DNA of 28,717 nt from Kingella_B sp963529665 (GCA_963529665.1 CAUSAG010000024.1:1-28717); one strand, 5' to 3'; shown: positions 1 to 8,787, numbered from the stretch's first letter. Translations and numbers: made by a program. The notes: generated from the sequence alone by a model not told the origin.

Positions 1-252
1 TAGGCAGCCTGAAAACAGTTAGGCAGCCTGAAAACAGTTAGGCAGCCTGAAAACAAAAATCCGTTTTCAGGCTGCATTGTCGGTTCTCCCCATTAAACAA
101 CGTCCCACCGTTTTCAGGCTGCCCTTGCCATGCACAAAAGCAGCCTGAAACCCACCAAAACCATTAAAATACCGCCCATTCCCTTTCAACCCATCACAGC
201 CCAGCTCAACCCCTTTTCAGGCTGCATCAACATCCCAACATCCATTCCAACC
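1..252. repeat. Uptake-sequence cluster with tandem direct copies
   Basis: AGGCAGCCTGAA occurs three times in direct orientation at 2-13, 21-32 and 40-51, with an exact 19-nt period. Further cores follow at about 66-75 and 113-122 (inverted), 140-149 (direct) and 215-225 (inverted). This is the Kingella-type DNA uptake sequence (AG-kingDUS). No convincing gene start lies before 253. The reading frame upstream of 253 is open but would translate the uptake sequences themselves. Confidence 0.9.
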
Positions 253-2238
253 ATGCTTATCGCCAACCCCACCTATCTCCACGCCGACCCCGACCTTAAA
301 GCCATTCTCGCCAACCAACTCGCGCTGTTTTGCGTGTCGCTGCCCATACTCAACGAGCTGCCCTTTGTGGTGTCCGTTATCTTTATCCTGATGATGACGG
401 TGCGCATCCTGCTGCTGTTTTTTGGCGTGCGCAAAATTGCCGCGTGGCAAATGGTGTTGATGCTCGCGCTGGTGGTGGCGCTGGTGATGCTGCAAGTAGG
501 CTCGTTTGTGGGGCTGCAAGGCGGCATGGCTTTATTGCTGCTGCTGGGCGCGCTCAAATCCTACGAAGGGCATACCCGCCGCGATTGGCAAGTTGCCGCG
601 CTGGTGCAAATTTTCTTGCTCACAGGCGCGGTGTTGTTTAATCAAAGTATGCTAGTGGGCGCATGGGCGCTGTTTTGCTTGGTGCTGATTGCCGCCGCGC
701 TCGCCATTTTGAACGAACTGGATACAAAAACCGCCGTTAAGCAAAGCCTAATCGGCTTCGCGCTTACTCTATTGCCGATGATTTTGCTGTTTATCACCAT
801 GCCGCGCAAAGAATCGCCGCTGTGGGGCATTCCGCAAAACCCCAGCAATCAATCCACCACGGGCATTTCCGAAAGCATGAAACCAGGCAGCATTGGCGAT
901 TTGGTGCAAAGCAACGAACCTGCCTTCACCGCCACGTTTAACAACAACTATTACCCCCGTCCGCAAGATTTATATTGGCGCGTGATGGTGATGATAGACC
1001 GCGACGAAACGGGTGAATGGCACGCCGCGCGCGGCATGATGGACGGCGCATTCCCCGCGCGCGGCAACCGCCCCACGCAAGATGTTTCCTATCAAATCGT
1101 GATTGAAGACACCAAAGGGCGCATCCCCGCGCTGGACTACCCCTCGCGCCGCCAAGACACAGGCATCGTGCAAGAACTGGGCGACGTGTTGCGCGTATAT
1201 AGCCGCCAAGGCGTGCGCGGCATCACGCTGCGCGCCAACGCCACCGACGAGCTCACGCAAAAGCTAGACAACGCCGAGATGCGCCTTTACACCCGCATTT
1301 CAGACGACAACCCACAAACCAAAGCCCTAGCCCAAGCGCTTTATCAACAAGCAGGTGGCGACACCGCAACCTTTATTCAGGCTGCCTATCAGTATTTCAA
1401 CAAACAAAAATTCGTTTACACCCTTAAACCGCCCGTTCTACAAAGCGCCTCCACCACCGATGAATTTCTGTTCAAAACCAAACAAGGCTTTTGCGAACAC
1501 TACGCCGATGCTTTTGTAACCCTAATGCGCTCCGCAGGCGTGCCCGCCCGCGTGGTAACAGGTTACCAAGGCGGCGAATGGAACGAACAAGGCGGCTTCT
1601 GGCAAATTCGCAGCAAAGATGCCCACGCATGGGCAGAAGTTTGGCTGCCCGAGCGCAACGTTTGGAAGCGCGTAGACCCCACTGCCGCCGTATCCATCAG
1701 CCGCGTGGACAGCGGCGTGGACAGCGCATTGCCCGCCGAAGAAATCAACGAATTAGTCAGCAACCTGAGCGCATGGAGCCGATTCACCAGCCAAAGCCAA
1801 ATCTACTGGCAACGCTGGGTGGTGAACTTTGACAACGCCCAGCAAAACAGCCTGTTTTCATTATTGGGACTGGGCGGCGCAAGCAAATTCAGCCCCCTGC
1901 TGCTGCTCATCATCGGCAGCGTGCCCGTGTTGATTCCCATCATCTGGTGGTGGCGACGCTCGCGCAAGCAAGACATCGCCCCCCTCGCCGACGGCTTTAT
2001 GCTGCTCAAACGCCGCCTGCTGGGCAACAGCTTTCCCAATCTTGCCGCGCTTGGTGCAGTTGAATTGCAAACCGAGTTGGCGCAAACCGAACGCCTTAGC
2101 CCCGACCTTGCCCAACTGCTGCAAGAATTCATCTCGCTCAACTACGCCAGCAGCCAAGCCCCCAGCCAAACAGCCGCCCAAGCGTGGTATCGCCGCGCCC
2201 GCAAGCTCTCGCAAAAGCATCGTCTGAAAACACAATAG
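253..2238 (+). CDS. TgpA-like transglutaminase domain membrane protein (DUF3488 type)
   Basis: Predicted 661-residue inner-membrane protein. The N-terminal third is a block of hydrophobic helices. A transglutaminase-like domain follows with the full Cys-His-Asp triad: GFCEHYA (Cys414), DAHAWAEVW (His458) and VDPTAAV (Asp475). A last membrane helix lies near residues 547-567, with a basic cytoplasmic tail after it. This is the layout of TgpA-type proteins, whose transglutaminase domain faces the periplasm. Physiological substrates are poorly defined. I chose the ATG at 253 because the open frame from 130 would begin with translated uptake sequences. No strong Shine-Dalgarno is visible at 253, so the start is uncertain. 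The stop TAG overlaps an uptake sequence, and the tail contains a Neisseria-like TCGTCTGAA at 2220-2228. Confidence 0.88.
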   Translation: MLIANPTYLHADPDLKAILANQLALFCVSLPILNELPFVVSVIFILMMTVRILLLFFGVRKIAAWQMVLMLALVVALVMLQVGSFVGLQGGMALLLLLGALKSYEGHTRRDWQVAALVQIFLLTGAVLFNQSMLVGAWALFCLVLIAAALAILNELDTKTAVKQSLIGFALTLLPMILLFITMPRKESPLWGIPQNPSNQSTTGISESMKPGSIGDLVQSNEPAFTATFNNNYYPRPQDLYWRVMVMIDRDETGEWHAARGMMDGAFPARGNRPTQDVSYQIVIEDTKGRIPALDYPSRRQDTGIVQELGDVLRVYSRQGVRGITLRANATDELTQKLDNAEMRLYTRISDDNPQTKALAQALYQQAGGDTATFIQAAYQYFNKQKFVYTLKPPVLQSASTTDEFLFKTKQGFCEHYADAFVTLMRSAGVPARVVTGYQGGEWNEQGGFWQIRSKDAHAWAEVWLPERNVWKRVDPTAAVSISRVDSGVDSALPAEEINELVSNLSAWSRFTSQSQIYWQRWVVNFDNAQQNSLFSLLGLGGASKFSPLLLLIIGSVPVLIPIIWWWRRSRKQDIAPLADGFMLLKRRLLGNSFPNLAALGAVELQTELAQTERLSPDLAQLLQEFISLNYASSQAPSQTAAQAWYRRARKLSQKHRLKTQ

Positions 2239-2268
2239 GCAGCCTGAAAACCCATTTTTCAGGCTGCC
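2238..2268. terminator. Uptake-sequence hairpin terminator
   Basis: Inverted pair GGCAGCCTGAAAA / TTTTCAGGCTGCC directly after the transglutaminase-domain gene. The stop codon's last bases form part of the left arm. Confidence 0.7.
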
Positions 2269-2285
2269 GCAAGCCCAAGATTAAG

Positions 2286-2291
2286 CTAAAA
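2286..2291 (+). promoter_or_regulatory. Possible -10 box for the phosphohexomutase gene
   Basis: TAAAAT followed by CCCC, in the same setting as the TATAATnCGCCC boxes elsewhere in the window. It lies 35 nt before the ATG, and no clear -35 is seen. Confidence 0.4.
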
Positions 2292-2325
2292 TCCCCTCTT
2301 CTCAACCAACACCAAGGAGTCCATC

Positions 2326-3978
2326 ATGACTTACATCGCCCAAGCGCAAAACTGGCTCGCCCAAGACCCCGACCCCGAAACACGCGCCGAACTGGAAGCC
2401 CTGATTCCTGCCGCCCAAGCTGGCGATGCCGCCGCATTAAGCGAGCTGGAAAACCGCTTCAACGGACGCTTGCAATTTGGCACCGCAGGTCTGCGCGGCA
2501 AACAACAAGCAGGCAGCATGGGCATGAACCGCGTGTTGGTTGCCCAAGCCGCCAAAGGTCTTGCCGACTACATCTTGCAATTTGATCCACAAACTCCCAG
2601 CATCGTGATTGGCTACGACGGGCGCAAAAATTCCGACATCTACGCCCGCGACACCGCCGAAATCATGGCAGCCGCAGGCATCAAAACCCGCCTGCTGCCG
2701 CGCAAACTGCCCACCCCCGTGCTTGCCTACGCCATCCAACATTTCAACACCAGCGCAGGCGTAATGGTAACCGCCAGCCACAACCCCCCAGCCGACAACG
2801 GCTACAAAGTCTATCTGGGCAAAAGCAACGGCGGCGGACAAATCGTCTCCCCCGCCGATGAACAAATCGCCGCGCTGATTGACCGCGCCACGCAAACTCC
2901 CATCAACCAATATCCACGCAGCAGCGACTACGAGACACTCGGCGAAGAAGTGATTAAAGCCTACATCGCCAAAACCGCCGCGCTGGCGCAAGAACCCGAA
3001 TGTAGCCTGAATTATGTTTACACCGCCATGCACGGCGTGGGCAAAGAAGTGCTGCTCAAAACCCTAGCCGCCGCCAAGCTGCCGCTGCCGCACATCGTTG
3101 CCGAGCAAGCCGAGCCAGACCCCACTTTCCACACCGTCGCCTTCCCCAATCCCGAAGAAAAAGGCGCGCTAGACCTCGCCATCGCGTTAGCCAAAAAAGA
3201 AAACGCCGAATTCATCATCGCCAACGACCCCGATGCCGATCGCCTCGCCGTTGCCATCCCCGATGAACACGGCAACTGGAAACCCCTGCACGGCAACGTA
3301 GTCGGCTGCTATTTGGGCTGGTATCTGGCGCAAAAAAATCAAGGCAAAACAGGCACACTCGCCTGCTCACTCGTCTCCTCGCCCGCGCTGGCGCAAATTG
3401 CGCAAAAATACGGCTTTGCCAACGAAGAAACGCTCACCGGCTTTAAATACATCGCCAAAGCACCCCATCTGCTTTACGGCTTTGAAGAAGCGCTCGGCTA
3501 TCTGGTTGACCCCGAAAAAGTGCGCGACAAAGACGGTATCTCCGCCGCCATTGTGTTCTTAGACCTAGTACGCAGCCTGAAAGCGCAAGGCAAAACCCTG
3601 CTGGATCATGCCCGCGATTTCGCCCAAACCTTTGGCGCATACACCAGCGGACAAATCTCCATCCGCGTCAGCGACCTTGCCGACATCGGCAAATTGATGA
3701 GCGCGCTGCGCCAAAATCCGCCCAGCCAAATCGGTGGGCACGCAGTAGAGCAAACCATTGACCACCTAAAAACCGAACGCCAAAACGACATCTTGGTGTA
3801 CTACATCGCCAATGGCAGTCGCCTGATTGTGCGCCCATCGGGCACCGAACCCAAAGTCAAATTCTATCTGGATGCCAAAGGCAGCAGCGAAGCCGACGCG
3901 CAAAACGTGTTGCAAGCGTTTGATGCTGCCGTGCGCGAAATGCTGCGCCAAGATGTTTACGGCAAACAAAACTGCTAA
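2326..3978 (+). CDS. Phospho-sugar mutase (phosphoglucomutase/phosphomannomutase family)
   Basis: A 550-residue alpha-D-phosphohexomutase that interconverts hexose 1- and 6-phosphates through a phosphoserine. All four active-site loops are visible: the phosphoserine loop TASHNPP (Ser151), the metal loop DPDADR (Asp301, 303, 305), the sugar loop GFEEALGY (386-393) and the phosphate loop RPSGTEPK (503-510). The length fits the longer PgcA-like branch better than the roughly 460-residue ManB/AlgC branch. Whether glucose, mannose or another hexose is the substrate cannot be read from the sequence. The start is well supported by AAGGAG at 2314-2319, 6 nt before the ATG. The gene stands alone between uptake-sequence hairpins. 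Confidence 0.93.
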   Translation: MTYIAQAQNWLAQDPDPETRAELEALIPAAQAGDAAALSELENRFNGRLQFGTAGLRGKQQAGSMGMNRVLVAQAAKGLADYILQFDPQTPSIVIGYDGRKNSDIYARDTAEIMAAAGIKTRLLPRKLPTPVLAYAIQHFNTSAGVMVTASHNPPADNGYKVYLGKSNGGGQIVSPADEQIAALIDRATQTPINQYPRSSDYETLGEEVIKAYIAKTAALAQEPECSLNYVYTAMHGVGKEVLLKTLAAAKLPLPHIVAEQAEPDPTFHTVAFPNPEEKGALDLAIALAKKENAEFIIANDPDADRLAVAIPDEHGNWKPLHGNVVGCYLGWYLAQKNQGKTGTLACSLVSSPALAQIAQKYGFANEETLTGFKYIAKAPHLLYGFEEALGYLVDPEKVRDKDGISAAIVFLDLVRSLKAQGKTLLDHARDFAQTFGAYTSGQISIRVSDLADIGKLMSALRQNPPSQIGGHAVEQTIDHLKTERQNDILVYYIANGSRLIVRPSGTEPKVKFYLDAKGSSEADAQNVLQAFDAAVREMLRQDVYGKQNC

Positions 3979-3982
3979 CCCA

Positions 3983-4036
3983 TTTTCAGGCTGCCTATCT
4001 TGCCCAAGCATCGCGCAAGCATAGGCAGCCTGAAAA
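3983..4036. terminator. Long uptake-sequence hairpin terminator
   Basis: Inverted uptake sequences extended to about 20 paired bases with one bulge (arms 3983-4003 and 4015-4036) after the mutase stop. Confidence 0.75.
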
Positions 4037-4094
4037 CGGGTTTACGAGTTTCTACAAAATTAAATTTCTTCCAACCAACCACAAGGAGCCCATC

Positions 4095-4805
4095 ATGGCA
4101 ACCCCACACATTTCCGCCCCCGCAGGCGCATTCGCCGAAACCGTTTTGATGCCGGGTGATCCCCTGCGCGCCAAATACATCGCCGAAACCTTTTTGGAAA
4201 ACGCCGAGCAAGTAACCGCCGTGCGCAATATGTATGGCTACACAGGCACATATAAAGGCAAACGCATCTCCATCATGGGACACGGCATGGGCATCCCGTC
4301 CTGCTCCATCTACGCCAAAGAACTCATCACCGAATACGGCGTGAAAAACCTAATCCGCATCGGCTCATGCGGTGCCGTGTTGGATGACATCCATGTGCGC
4401 GACGTGGTCATCGGCATCGGCGCATCCACCGACAGCAATGTCAATCGCATCCGCTTCCACGGCTACGACTTCGCCGCCCTTGCCGATTTTGGCATCGTGC
4501 AAGCCCTTGCCGCCGCCGCCCAAGCGCGTAGTGTGAACGCCAAAGTGGGCAACCTATTTTCATCCGATTTGTTCTACCACCCCGACACCGCCATGACCGA
4601 AACCCTGCGCAAATACGGCATCGTTGGCGTGGAAATGGAAGCCGCAGGCATCTACGGCGTGGCAGCAGAATTTGGCGCCAAAGCCGCCACCATCTGTACC
4701 GTGTCCGACCACATCGTGCGCGAAGAATACACCACCGCCGAAGAGCGCCAACTCACGTTCAACGACATGATTACCATCGCGCTAGAAGCCGCGATTACGT
4801 TGTAA
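4095..4805 (+). CDS. deoD: Purine nucleoside phosphorylase, DeoD type
   Basis: A 236-residue cytoplasmic enzyme of the hexameric NP-I family. It splits purine (deoxy)nucleosides with phosphate, giving the free base and (deoxy)ribose 1-phosphate, in purine salvage. Visible family marks are GDPLRAK near residue 21, GHGMGIPSCSIY around 55-66, the ribose-binding GVEMEAAGIYG near 177-187, and SDHI with Asp205, the equivalent of E. coli Asp204 counted without Met. Length is normal. AAGGAG at 4083-4088 sits 6 nt before the ATG. The gene has a hairpin on each side and appears to be a single-gene transcription unit. I see no other deo genes nearby. Confidence 0.96.
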   Translation: MATPHISAPAGAFAETVLMPGDPLRAKYIAETFLENAEQVTAVRNMYGYTGTYKGKRISIMGHGMGIPSCSIYAKELITEYGVKNLIRIGSCGAVLDDIHVRDVVIGIGASTDSNVNRIRFHGYDFAALADFGIVQALAAAAQARSVNAKVGNLFSSDLFYHPDTAMTETLRKYGIVGVEMEAAGIYGVAAEFGAKAATICTVSDHIVREEYTTAEERQLTFNDMITIALEAAITL

Positions 4806-4813
4806 AACAAAAA

Positions 4814-4848
4814 GGCAGCCCAAAACCATTTCCCGTTTTCAGGCTGCC
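4814..4848. terminator. Imperfect uptake-sequence hairpin after deoD
   Basis: Left arm GGCAGCCCAAAAC pairs imperfectly with right arm GTTTTCAGGCTGCC. The left arm has a decayed uptake core. Confidence 0.55.
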
Positions 4849-4902
4849 TTAAACCCATCATCACACCTCGCGCGCAACACCGCGGCGCAAGCAGGCATCA
4901 GC

Positions 4903-4930
4903 TTGACACCCAACGCAATCGCCGTATAAT
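4903..4930 (+). promoter_or_regulatory. Consensus sigma-70 promoter of the tRNA gene
   Basis: Perfect -35 TTGACA (4903-4908), 16-nt spacer, perfect -10 TATAAT (4925-4930). The tRNA starts 12 nt after the -10. It is the strongest promoter visible in the window. Confidence 0.9.
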
Positions 4931-4942
4931 TCGCGCCTTTCC

Positions 4943-5015
4943 GCGCCCATCGTCTAGAGGCCTAGGACACTGCCCTTTCACGGCGGCAACAGGGGTTCGA
5001 ATCCCCTTGGGCGTG
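4943..5015 (+). tRNA. tRNA-Glu (anticodon UUC)
   Basis: A 73-nt cloverleaf that aligns base for base with E. coli tRNA-Glu. The acceptor stem is GCGCCCA/TGGGCGT with a first-pair G-U wobble. D-arm, anticodon stem CTGCC/GGCGG and T-arm AGGGG-TTCGAAT-CCCCT all pair. The anticodon TTC is at 4977-4979 within loop CTTTCAC. CCA is not encoded (CTC follows the discriminator G), so it must be added after transcription. Confidence 0.95.
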
Positions 5016-5025
5016 CTCGCATCGC

Positions 5026-5054
5026 AAACCTTGCTTATTACAGCAAGGTTTTTT
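5026..5054 (+). terminator. Intrinsic terminator of tRNA-Glu
   Basis: A perfect 10-bp stem AAACCTTGCT / AGCAAGGTTT with a 6-nt loop, running into a T tract. This is not an uptake-sequence hairpin, unlike most terminators here. Confidence 0.9.
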
Positions 5055-5146
5055 CATGCCCAGCCATCCACCGCCCAGCCCTTTTCAGGCTGCCTAAACA
5101 GCAGAAATCAACTCCACAAGCCAGCAACTTAGCCCCGCCAAAATGC

Positions 5147-5152
5147 TATAAT
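5147..5152 (+). promoter_or_regulatory. -10 box of the Pcm-like gene
   Basis: TATAAT followed by CGCCCC, 36 nt before the start codon. The -35 region is weak. Confidence 0.6.
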
Positions 5153-5187
5153 CGCCCCATTTTCCACTCACGCCCAGAAAGCCCAAT

Positions 5188-5856
5188 ATGAACTTTGAAC
5201 AAGCCCGCTTCAACATGGTAGAACAACAAATCCGCCCATGGGATGTGCTGGATTTTGATGTATTGGATGCGCTGCAAGAAATCCCACGCGAAATATTCGT
5301 GCAACCCGACCAACAAGGCTACGCCTATGCCGATCTCGCCCTGCCCCTGCCCAACGGCAGCAAAATGCTAGAACCCAAAATCGTCGGACGCATGGTGCAA
5401 GGCTTGGCATTGAAAAAACACGAGCGCGTGTTAGAAGTCGACACAGGCTCGGGCTACGCCACCGCCATCTTGGCCAAACTGGCTTACGATGTAACCACTT
5501 GCGACCTTGACGAACAACAGCTGGGCGCCGCCCAAGCCATCCTCAAAGGCTTGCAACTGGACAACATTCAATACAAAGCGATTGACGGCTTAAACGCCCT
5601 GCCCGCCGATGCCCGCTTTGACGCAATTTACATCGGCGGCAGCCTGAAAACCATCCCTGAGCAGCTTCTCGCACACCTAAACGAAGGCGGACGCATGGTC
5701 GTCGTAGTCGGTAGCGAGCCCGTGCAACGCTGCTTACAAATCACCCGCCACGGCAGCGAATTCAGCGAAAAAACCCTGTTTGACACGCTGATTACACCGC
5801 TGCAAGACGGAAACGACACCAGCTGGTACAAAGCAACAGGCAAATTCCGCTTCTAA
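5188..5856 (+). CDS. Protein-L-isoaspartate O-methyltransferase family protein
   Basis: A 222-residue class I SAM-dependent methyltransferase of the PCMT family. SAM motif I appears as VLEVDTGSGYATAIL (residues about 81-95). The N-terminal NMVEQQIRPWDV, and LPLPNGSKMLEPKIVGRM further on, match the substrate side of PCMT enzymes. True Pcm repairs isoaspartate residues in aged proteins. This sequence belongs to the betaproteobacterial branch often annotated as PCMT-like, and motif I has VDTGSGY where IGTGSGY is usual, so repair activity is an inference. The start at 5188 follows a TATAAT promoter by 36 nt with only a weak AGAAAG ribosome site. A double hairpin separates it from convergent mgtE. 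Confidence 0.85.
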   Translation: MNFEQARFNMVEQQIRPWDVLDFDVLDALQEIPREIFVQPDQQGYAYADLALPLPNGSKMLEPKIVGRMVQGLALKKHERVLEVDTGSGYATAILAKLAYDVTTCDLDEQQLGAAQAILKGLQLDNIQYKAIDGLNALPADARFDAIYIGGSLKTIPEQLLAHLNEGGRMVVVVGSEPVQRCLQITRHGSEFSEKTLFDTLITPLQDGNDTSWYKATGKFRF

Positions 5857-5890
5857 ACGCAATCGCATAGCAAACACACTCCCAATAAGA

Positions 5891-5929
5891 TTTCAGGCTG
5901 CCTTTGATGATGAATCAGGCAGCCTGAAA
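5891..5929. terminator. Uptake-sequence hairpin, first of two between convergent genes
   Basis: Perfect 13-bp inverted pair TTTCAGGCTGCCT / AGGCAGCCTGAAA downstream of the Pcm-like gene. Confidence 0.7.
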
Positions 5930-5980
5930 ATAATCAAGGCATTGGGTGTAATAGCAAAGGCTTTGGGTTAGCAGAATTGA

Positions 5981-6022
5981 GTTTCAGGCTGCCTTATCCT
6001 GTAAACAAAGGCAGCCTGAAAC
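5981..6022. terminator. Uptake-sequence hairpin, second of two between convergent genes
   Basis: Perfect 15-bp inverted pair GTTTCAGGCTGCCTT / AAGGCAGCCTGAAAC, just after the mgtE stop on the minus strand. Confidence 0.7.
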
Positions 6023-6036
6023 CCATTCTCTCAATC

Positions 6037-7467
6037 TCACAGCAAAAACATCGTCGCCAGCCCAAGAAAAATCAAAAAGCCGCCCGAATCGGTAAACGCT
6101 GTAATCAATACCGAGCTGCCACGCGCGGGGTCTTTGCCCCATTTTTCCATGCACACAGGAATCATCACGCCCAAAAACGCCGCCAGCAGCAGGTTCAGCG
6201 TCATCGCGGCAACCATCACCAAGCCAATGCCCACATTGTGATACAGCGCAAACGACACCAGCCCCATCACGCTGCCCCAAATCAAGCCGTTCACCAAAGC
6301 CACGCCCAATTCTTTTTTCAGCAGCCGGAACGCCTGCGCGTTGGAAATTTGCGAGCTGGCGAGCGAGCGCACAATCATGGTAATCGTTTGGTTGCCCGAA
6401 TTGCCACCAATGCCCGCCACAATCGGCATCAGCGTTGCCAGCGCCACAATTTGCGCGATGGAGCCTTCAAACATCCCAATCACGCGGCTGGAAATAAACG
6501 CCGTTACCAAGTTCACCGCTAGCCACACCCAGCGGTTTTTTACCGAATCCCACACGGGCGCGAACAAATCTTCGTCTTCATCCAAACCCGCCATGTTCAG
6601 CATATCCGCTTCGCCTTCTTCGCGGATCACGTCCACCATCTCGTCCACCGTTAACCGCGCGATGAGCTTTTTGTTTTCGTCCACCACGGGCGCGGTTACC
6701 AAGTCGTAGCGTTCAAACGCAGCGGCGGCTTCTTCCACATCATCCTCGGGGCGAAATTTCACCACGTCTTTTGCCATGATGTTTTCTACGATTTCTTCGG
6801 GGTCGGCAACCAGCAGCTTGCGGATGGGCAGCACGCCTTGCAGGATGTCGTTGTCGTCCACCACAAAGATTTTGTCGGTGTGGTCGGGCAGGCTGTCAAA
6901 GCGGCGCAAATAGCGCAGCACCACTTCGCAGGTTACATCGCCGCGTATGCTCACAATTTCAAAGTTCATCACCGCGCCCACTTGGTTGTCTTCATACGAC
7001 ATGGCAGCCTGAACTTGGGCGCGCTCTTCTTCATCGCGCGTTTGCAGCACTTCATCCACCACATGCGTGGGCAAGTCATCCGCCAAATCTGCCAAATCGT
7101 CGGCATCCATGTCTTCCACCGCCGCCACCAGCTCGGCTTTGTCCATGGTTTCAATCAGGCTTTCGCGCACGCTGTCGGACACTTCCAGCAACACATCGCC
7201 GTCTTCTTCGGGCGACGCGAGTTTCCACACCAGCACGCGCTCTTTGGGCGGCAGGCTTTCTAACACGGCGGCCACGTCGGCGGGATGCAATTCATGCAAG
7301 ATGCCAATCAACATTTGCAGTTTGGCGTTGGCGTGTGGCTCGGGCAGGGTAAGTTGTTCGCTGATTTCGGAATAATGGCTCAGCAGATGAGAAGAGAGTT
7401 TGTGAATGTGTTCAATATCGGCAGTCAACTGCTCGGAATCGCTGCGGTCGTTGATTTGAGTTTCCAT
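6037..7467 (-). CDS. mgtE: Magnesium transporter MgtE
   Basis: A 476-residue inner-membrane Mg2+ channel. The domain order is that of MgtE: a soluble superhelical N domain with LHELHPADVAAVLESLP and DMDADDLADLADDLP (about 55-140), a pair of CBS domains (about 145-265) that act as the intracellular Mg2+ sensor, then a C-terminal membrane domain of about five helices (from residue 310) carrying the ion-path motif GIGGNSGNQ. Many acidic residues in the N and CBS domains fit the Mg2+-gating role. On the minus strand GGAG lies 5 nt before the ATG. I saw no Mg2+-sensing leader RNA in the 348 nt upstream. Confidence 0.95.
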   Translation of the reverse strand: METQINDRSDSEQLTADIEHIHKLSSHLLSHYSEISEQLTLPEPHANAKLQMLIGILHELHPADVAAVLESLPPKERVLVWKLASPEEDGDVLLEVSDSVRESLIETMDKAELVAAVEDMDADDLADLADDLPTHVVDEVLQTRDEEERAQVQAAMSYEDNQVGAVMNFEIVSIRGDVTCEVVLRYLRRFDSLPDHTDKIFVVDDNDILQGVLPIRKLLVADPEEIVENIMAKDVVKFRPEDDVEEAAAAFERYDLVTAPVVDENKKLIARLTVDEMVDVIREEGEADMLNMAGLDEDEDLFAPVWDSVKNRWVWLAVNLVTAFISSRVIGMFEGSIAQIVALATLMPIVAGIGGNSGNQTITMIVRSLASSQISNAQAFRLLKKELGVALVNGLIWGSVMGLVSFALYHNVGIGLVMVAAMTLNLLLAAFLGVMIPVCMEKWGKDPARGSSVLITAFTDSGGFLIFLGLATMFLL

Positions 7468-7815
7468 AAATGCTCCGCCTGCCTGATGGCGACGGGCGAC
7501 ATTTAGGCAGGTTTATTTGATTGGGGTTGAATGATGCAATGTGAACGTACTACTGGGGAGATCGTCCATTGTTGGATTTTGGGTTGTGAAAAACGGGGGC
7601 ATTTTACATGATTTTGCGTTGCAAGATGGCGCGATTTTGCTGCGGCAGCCTGAAAAGGCGGCAAATGGGTTTTCGCATCGCCAATATTTTGCGATAAAAG
7701 GCTTTGTTGCGCCTAGCGCAGCGTTTGCGCAAAAAGGCAGCCTGAAATCTTTGTGCTGCGCGGTTTTTGTAGTATCCTTGCGCTCCTTTAAATTTCTTAA
7801 CACAAGTAATACAAC
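7468..7815. other. Intergenic region between divergent mgtE and the symporter gene
   Basis: 348 nt without a convincing gene. It holds two direct uptake sequences (about 7645-7656 and 7737-7748) that are not paired as a hairpin, and a weak TAGTAT at 7770-7775 that could be the -10 for the symporter. Nothing else recognised. Confidence 0.6.
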
Positions 7816-8787
7816 ATGGAAACCATCCGAAAACTCAGTCAATTTGTTGGAAAAACGTTTGCCTTGTGGGCGGCGTTGTTTGCTTTTATCGGGTTTATGT
7901 CGCCCGAAGCGTTTAAATGGGTGTTGCCGCTGATTACTTATTTGCTAGGCATCATTATGTTTGGCATGGGGCTTACCTTGTCGCCCAACGATTTTAAAAT
8001 TATCGGGCAGCAGCCCAAGGCGGTGATTGTGGGTGTGGTGGCGCAGTTTGCCATTATGCCGAGTATTGCTTTTGCGCTGGCAAAGGCGTTTAACTTGCCT
8101 GCGGATATTGCGGTGGGCGTGATTTTGGTGGGCTCTTGCCCTGGTGGCACGGCGTCTAACGTGATTACTTATTTGGCAAAGGGCAATGTGCCGCTGAGCG
8201 TGGCAGTTACTTCGGTGTCCACGCTGCTTGCGCCGTTGCTCACGCCTGCGGTGTTTTATGTGTTTGCGAACCAATGGTTGGACATTGACGCAAGTTCTAT
8301 GTTTATTTCCATCGCGCAGATTGTAATTTTGCCGATTGTGTTGGGTGTATTGCTGCACAAGTTTTTCCGCAAACAAACCGATGCGGCGGTGGAAGTTTTG
8401 CCTTTGGTATCGGTGGTGTCTATCGTGCTGATTATTGCGGCGGTGGTGGGCGTGAGCAAAGGGCGGATTGTGGAAAGCGGCGCGCTGATTTTTACGGTGG
8501 TGATGTTGCATAATGGTTTGGGCTATTTGCTCGGCTTTTTGGCGGCGCGCGTGATGGGCTTGCCGTATGACGCGCAAAAAACGCTGGCGGTGGAAGTGGG
8601 GATGCAAAACTCGGGCTTGGGCGTGGCGTTGGCGAAGCTGCACTTTGCCGCATTGCCTGTGGTGGCGGTGCCCAGCGCGATTTTTAGCGTGTGGCACAAC
8701 ATCTCGGGCGCGTTGCTGGCGACTTATTGGGCAGCGGAGTTTGAGCGAGCCGAAAAAGCCAAAGCAGAAAAGACTAAACAAGCGTAA
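7816..8787 (+). CDS. ASBT-type bile acid:sodium symporter family transporter
   Basis: A 323-residue, ten-helix BASS-family membrane transporter, very close to the Neisseria meningitidis homologue ASBT-NM of known structure. The sodium-site residues fall at the same numbers I recall for ASBT-NM: Gln77 (VVAQFA), Ser114-Asn115 (GTASNV), Ser128 and Thr132, and Glu260, Val261, Met263, Gln264 (EVGMQNSGLG). It should therefore import an organic anion with two Na+. The natural substrate is unlikely to be bile acid; pantoate and related molecules have been proposed for bacterial members. No good Shine-Dalgarno precedes the ATG. The C-terminal tail is Lys/Ala/Glu-rich. Confidence 0.93.
   Translation: METIRKLSQFVGKTFALWAALFAFIGFMSPEAFKWVLPLITYLLGIIMFGMGLTLSPNDFKIIGQQPKAVIVGVVAQFAIMPSIAFALAKAFNLPADIAVGVILVGSCPGGTASNVITYLAKGNVPLSVAVTSVSTLLAPLLTPAVFYVFANQWLDIDASSMFISIAQIVILPIVLGVLLHKFFRKQTDAAVEVLPLVSVVSIVLIIAAVVGVSKGRIVESGALIFTVVMLHNGLGYLLGFLAARVMGLPYDAQKTLAVEVGMQNSGLGVALAKLHFAALPVVAVPSAIFSVWHNISGALLATYWAAEFERAEKAKAEKTKQA

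Noticed and set aside
1..51. Regularly spaced short repeats resembling a CRISPR array
   Set aside because: The unit is the 12-mer uptake sequence, and the 7-nt spacers are nearly identical and far too short.
6838..7263. 141-codon open frame antisense to mgtE
   Set aside because: A shadow of a GC-rich real gene. It is His/Val-rich with no ribosome site.
7468..7815. Mg2+-responsive leader upstream of mgtE
   Set aside because: The minus-strand leader is short and I could see no M-box-like conserved segments.
7945..8781. 278-codon open frame antisense to the symporter gene
   Set aside because: It is Arg/His-rich with no family resemblance, and fully opposite a transporter whose sodium-site residues all match.
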